Assembly: GCA_951812525.1 (NCBI GenBank)
Contig: OX638316.1
Coordinates: forward strand, 2,660,506 to 2,724,505
Reading direction: 5' to 3'
DNA from: an uncultured Poribacteria bacterium
Lineage (GTDB): Bacteria; Poribacteria; WGA-4E; WGA-3G
Length of the DNA stretch: 64,000 bases
The notes beneath the pieces are model-generated. The model was not told the DNA's origin and made no database searches. It saw nothing but the letters and a program-made list of their open reading frames with translations. The translations under genes were made by a program, and so were the position numbers. How positions within the stretch are numbered: position 1 is the first letter of the stretch; every line of letters starts with the position of its first letter. This document shows positions 60,650 to 64,000 of the stretch, piece by piece.

Positions 60650-62365
60650 ATGAAGCATTCAGATCCCCCGATAAAAGAAGACGCTAACAAACCTTCCGAC
60701 ACAAATTTTATCCGTCAAGAGATTGACAAGGACCTCCAGACTAACAGATATGACGGTAAGGTCCATACGCGATTCCCACCAGAACCGAGTGGCTACCTCC
60801 ATATCGGGCACGCCAAGGCTATCTGTATTAGTTTCGGTATTGCTGAGGATTACAACGGACTTTACAACTTACGATTTGACGATAGCAACCCACTCACAGA
60901 AGAGAGCGAATACGTAGAGGGTATTAAACGGGATGTGCGTTGGCTCGGATTTGATTGGAAAGACCGAGAGTATCACGCTTCAGACTATTTTGAGACGCTC
61001 TATGAATATGCCGTCAAACTCATAGAGAAGGGGAAAGCCTACGTCTGCGATTTGTCACCCGACGAGACCCGCGCCTATCGCGGCACCTTAGTCGAACTTG
61101 GAAAAGATAGCCCCTATCGAAATCGATCGGTTGATGAAAATTTAGAATTGTTCCGCGGAATGCGAGATGGTGAATTCCCAGATGGTGCTCGCACGCTTCG
61201 CGCAAAAATTGATATGTCAAGCCCGAACCTGAATATGCGCGATCCCGTGATGTATCGTATTCTTCGTGCGCATCACTACCGACACGGGGACACATGGTGT
61301 ATCTATCCCACCTACGATTTCACCCACGGACAATCTGATTCGATTGAAGGTGTAACACACTCGCTATGTGACGTTCAGTTTGAGGACCATCGTCCACTTT
61401 ACGACTGGTTTTTGGAGTCCTTGGAGATTTATCAACCTCGACAGATCGAATTCGCAAGATTGAATCTGACCTATACCGTGTTAGGGAAACGGAATCTCAA
61501 AGTCCTTGTCGAAGAGGGACACGTCAACGGATGGGACGATCCGAGGTTACCTACACTTGCTGGGATGCGCCGCCGCGGGTATACGCCTGAATCTATCCGA
61601 GATTTTTGCAACCGCATCGGTGTTTCAAAGGCTGATAACCTCATTGAGATGGGGCAGCTTGAGTATTCTATTCGGAATGACCTAAATCAACGCGCACCGC
61701 GCGTCATGGTTGTTCTCAATCCGGTTAAGGTTATTATTGATAACTATCCGGAAGGACAGACCGAAATGCTTGACGCTGAGAATAATCCCGAAGACGAAAA
61801 CGCAGGGACACGGGAGATCCCGTTCTCACGGGAGATTTACATTGAGCGTGAAGATTTTATGGAAGATCCGCCTCGAAAATTCTTCAGATTGGCTCCCGGA
61901 CGAGAAGTCCGACTTAAACATGCCTATTATATCCAGTGCGAGCGGGTCGTCAAAGATGAAAACACCGGCGAAGTTATTGAGATTCATTGCACTTATGACC
62001 CAGAAACGCGCGGTGGCTGGTCCGATGATGGACGTAGAGTGAGAGGAACATTGCATTGGGTCTCTGCAGAGCACGCTGTTGATGCTGAGGTACGTCTCTA
62101 CAATTCGCTCTTTACCGAACGCGAACCCGAGAACGCAGCAGGAGATGCTGACTGGATGCAATTCCTCAATCCGAACTCCTTAGAGATTCTACACAACTGC
62201 AAAGTTGAACCGAGTCTCGCTGATGCAGAGTCCGAAAGCCGGTATCAGTTTCTCCGGATGGGCTATTTTTGTGTGGATCCAGATACGACATCAGAGAAAT
62301 TAGTGTTCAATCGTACAGTACCACTGAGGGATAGTTGGGCAAAGATTCAGAGAGGACAGAAATGA
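60650..62365 (+). CDS. glnS: Glutaminyl-tRNA synthetase
   Basis: GlnRS charges tRNA-Gln with glutamine. The 571-residue class I enzyme has the HIGH box (GYLHIGHAK), the GlnRS stretches NLRFDDSNP and [20 protein letters not shown] and two C-terminal beta-barrels for the anticodon. The KMSKS loop is LGKRNL where E. coli has MSKRKL; the second lysine position is kept. It overlaps gltX by four bases (ATGA). The ATG has no clear ribosome binding site. Having GlnRS suggests direct Gln-tRNA formation rather than only the amidation route. Confidence 0.96.
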   Translation: MKHSDPPIKEDANKPSDTNFIRQEIDKDLQTNRYDGKVHTRFPPEPSGYLHIGHAKAICISFGIAEDYNGLYNLRFDDSNPLTEESEYVEGIKRDVRWLGFDWKDREYHASDYFETLYEYAVKLIEKGKAYVCDLSPDETRAYRGTLVELGKDSPYRNRSVDENLELFRGMRDGEFPDGARTLRAKIDMSSPNLNMRDPVMYRILRAHHYRHGDTWCIYPTYDFTHGQSDSIEGVTHSLCDVQFEDHRPLYDWFLESLEIYQPRQIEFARLNLTYTVLGKRNLKVLVEEGHVNGWDDPRLPTLAGMRRRGYTPESIRDFCNRIGVSKADNLIEMGQLEYSIRNDLNQRAPRVMVVLNPVKVIIDNYPEGQTEMLDAENNPEDENAGTREIPFSREIYIEREDFMEDPPRKFFRLAPGREVRLKHAYYIQCERVVKDENTGEVIEIHCTYDPETRGGWSDDGRRVRGTLHWVSAEHAVDAEVRLYNSLFTEREPENAAGDADWMQFLNPNSLEILHNCKVEPSLADAESESRYQFLRMGYFCVDPDTTSEKLVFNRTVPLRDSWAKIQRGQK

Positions 62366-63840
62366 ACGACACACCAAACGGCACAGCAGCCCTTGTAGGA
62401 GATCAGATCCGTGTCCGGATGGCACCCTCACCCACGGGCTATTTACATATCGGCGGTGCACGAACGGCACTCTTCAATTGGTTGTTTGCCAAACACCACA
62501 GCGGCAAGTTTATCCTCCGAATTGACGATACCGACATGGCGCGCTCCACTGATGAATCTATGCATGAAATTTACGACGCTTTGAGATGGTTGGGCATCAA
62601 TTGGGACGAACACTATGTCCAGTCGGAGCGAAGAAGTATCTATGACGGTTACGTCGAAAAATTGCTTGAAAGTGGCAACGCATATCACTGCTATTGCACA
62701 CCTGAAGAGCTGGAGGAGATCCGCACACAAGCTCGCCTTGATAAGCAGACGCGTTCCTACGATGGAAGATGTCAACACCTATCGTCGGAAGCCGTAGAAC
62801 GCTTTGTCGCCGAAAGCAGGAAACCGACCGTGCGTATAAAGATGCCTGATACACCGATTCGTATTGACGACATCGTTCTCGGTTCACGCGTTATTGATCC
62901 TGCTACCTTAGAGGATGAGGTAATTGTACGTTCAAATGGGATGCCGAACTACAACCTAACATCAATTATCGACGATGCAGAGATCCAAATAACGCACGTA
63001 ATCCGCGGCACAGAGCATCTCAACAATACGCCGAAGCAAATTGCAATCGCAAATGCCCTCGGTCTAAAGGTTCCGCAATTTGCACACATTCCGCTCGTCT
63101 TGGATAGTAGTGGCAGAAAAATGAGTAAACGTCATCACGGCGACCTTGTTGCCGTTAACCGTTACCGTGAGCAGGGATATCTCCCTGAGGCGATGCTAAA
63201 TTTCGTTGTTCGACTTGGCTGGTCCTATGACGACAAACAGGAGATTTTTTCTCTTGATGAACTTATTGAGAAGTTCGATATCGCACGGATTGGCAAAAGT
63301 GGCAGCGTCTTTGATATTAAGAAACTAGAGTGGCTCAACTCCCACTATATTAATCAGCTTGATATAGCAGCACGGACGGACGCAGTGATCCCGTTCTGGC
63401 AAAAAGAGGGGCTACTGGATGATGCGACAGAGGATCGCGACCGACTGGAAAGTATTGTGGAAGCGATAGGCGAACGCCTCACAACCCTACAGGACATCAT
63501 TCCACAAACTCGCTATTTTTTTACCAATCCCGATGGATACGACCCGAAAGCAGTCAAAAAGTGGTGGGGAAATTCAGAAGAGAAGAGAGGGAAAACGAGC
63601 GAGATTCTGACGACTGTCTTACAAATTTTGGAAGAAATACCTACATTTAACCTACAAACAATTGAAGCGGCAATTTGGAAATACACGGATGAGAACAACA
63701 TCAAACGCGTCGCGGCGATGCAAGCGTTGCGAATCGCTCTGACAGGAACGTCCTTCGGGCCGAGTCTCTTTGATATTGTTGTGCTGCTCGGCAGAAACGA
63801 AACTTTAAAACGGATCCCAAAGGCGATAGCGCATTTATAA
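62362..63840 (+). CDS. gltX: Glutamyl-tRNA synthetase
   Basis: GluRS charges tRNA-Glu. The 492-residue class I enzyme has [20 protein letters not shown] at the N-terminus, [22 protein letters not shown] and the KMSKR loop ([12 protein letters not shown]), then the helical anticodon domain. ATG 62362 overlaps the glnS stop and has AGAGGACAGA just before it. The order glnS-gltX links the two related synthetases in one transcript. Confidence 0.96.
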   Translation: MNDTPNGTAALVGDQIRVRMAPSPTGYLHIGGARTALFNWLFAKHHSGKFILRIDDTDMARSTDESMHEIYDALRWLGINWDEHYVQSERRSIYDGYVEKLLESGNAYHCYCTPEELEEIRTQARLDKQTRSYDGRCQHLSSEAVERFVAESRKPTVRIKMPDTPIRIDDIVLGSRVIDPATLEDEVIVRSNGMPNYNLTSIIDDAEIQITHVIRGTEHLNNTPKQIAIANALGLKVPQFAHIPLVLDSSGRKMSKRHHGDLVAVNRYREQGYLPEAMLNFVVRLGWSYDDKQEIFSLDELIEKFDIARIGKSGSVFDIKKLEWLNSHYINQLDIAARTDAVIPFWQKEGLLDDATEDRDRLESIVEAIGERLTTLQDIIPQTRYFFTNPDGYDPKAVKKWWGNSEEKRGKTSEILTTVLQILEEIPTFNLQTIEAAIWKYTDENNIKRVAAMQALRIALTGTSFGPSLFDIVVLLGRNETLKRIPKAIAHL

Positions 63841-63879
63841 GGCATTGCGGCGTGAATAACCTCTATAAGGGGGTCACTC

Positions 63880-64000
63880 ATGGCAGCAAATCTCGCTATA
63901 TGTGGTGGTAAACGGACTGTCCCTGATGGGCTAATTCAACCGTGGCCACAAGTTACCCAATCCGACAAAGACGCGATTGCCGAGGTTATCGCCTCCGAAA
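63880..64000 (+). CDS. DegT/DnrJ/EryC1/StrS aminotransferase (3' truncated)
   Basis: Forty complete codons are visible before the right edge: MAANLAICGGKRTVPDGLIQ, then PWPQVTQSDKDAIAEVIASE. The opening LAIxGGKxT and the later WPQVTQSDKDAIAEVI match the N-terminus of the DegT family of PLP enzymes that aminate nucleotide sugars or act in other amino-sugar steps. ATG 63880 follows AAGGGGGTCACTC and lies 39 bases after gltX. The PLP lysine is beyond the edge. Confidence 0.75.
   Translation, partial: MAANLAICGGKRTVPDGLIQPWPQVTQSDKDAIAEVIASE

Noticed and set aside
1-64000. Selenoprotein genes with in-frame UGA
   Set aside because: Because selB and selC are present I looked at gene ends and gaps for split families and found no convincing case. 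A SECIS search would be needed to be sure.
1-64000. Insertion sequence, prophage or integron
   Set aside because: No transposase, integrase or phage gene was found; the small palindromes and heptamer arrays are the only mobile-looking DNA.

Overview
The window is a dense bacterial chromosome segment of mid GC content with no rRNA, phage, transposase or CRISPR. I infer a Candidatus Poribacteria-like genome (sponge or marine associated), or a close relative. The grounds are three phytanoyl-CoA-dioxygenase-like proteins in 64 kb, Gfo/Idh/MocA oxidoreductases, a type I sulfatase, a BNR sialidase-like protein, a DUF1080 protein, a tricorn-type protease, a propeller/SpoIIE hybrid, a Planctomycete-like di-heme cytochrome c and a small sigma-region-4 protein with the N-terminal style MPEFNPDFW. 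The assignment rests on gene content only. Where promoters are visible they are plain sigma-70 type (TTGACA, about 17 bp, TAaAAT), and TTG or GTG starts are common.

Layout. 0-4.7 kb: ABC-2 exporter (ATPase cut by the left edge) and tricorn protease. 4.9-6.7 kb (minus): EamA transporter and a PhyH dioxygenase. 6.8-9.0 kb: IF-1, the ribosome-assembly GTPase RsgA and an acetyltransferase overlapping it. 9.0-10.0 kb: a regulatory-looking stretch with paired palindromes, a short leader ORF and a sigma-region-4 protein. 10.3-12.8 kb: Gfo/Idh oxidoreductase and MFS transporter. 13 kb: UbiX. 13.8-17.8 kb: D-threonine-aldolase-like enzyme, PhyH dioxygenase, amidohydrolase, acetate kinase. 18-26.4 kb: catabolic and accessory genes (sialidase-like, PQQ-like propeller, mannonate dehydratase, sulfatase, PotD-like protein, rhodanese, a small protein plus Gfo/Idh pair).

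26.4-34 kb: a PspA/IM30 protein with a two-part AAA+ ATPase (a possible ESCRT-III/Vps4-like pair), a membrane metallopeptidase-TPR protein, and a sugar-kinase/nucleotidyltransferase fusion. 34-44 kb (minus): a 1306-residue propeller/SpoIIE phosphatase, LL-diaminopimelate aminotransferase, a PhyH protein with an altered metal motif, a 14-unit Ycf48-like lipoprotein and two tandem dapB genes. 44-47.5 kb (minus): a quinoprotein cluster of PQQ alcohol dehydrogenase carrying the lanthanide-type Asp pair, a MxaJ/XoxJ-like binding protein and a di-heme cytochrome c.

47.8-53.5 kb (minus): lipA, tRNA-Sec, selB, lepB and lepA, apparently one transcription unit that starts from a leaderless promoter in front of lepA. 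This shows that the organism decodes UGA as selenocysteine. 53.6-55.5 kb (minus): DUF1080 and a phosphonoacetate-hydrolase-like enzyme. 55.5-59.8 kb: HEAT/TPR protein, membrane protein, GlmM-type mutase and YvcK/GlmR. 60.6-64 kb: glnS and gltX overlapping by four bases, then the start of a DegT-type aminotransferase cut by the right edge.

Several short repeat types lie between genes: palindromes around GGCGAGGTT..AACCTCGCC, a tandem 34-bp hairpin unit before acetate kinase, and arrays of a 7-bp unit (CTGANNN) that sit in opposite orientations on both sides of short spacers.
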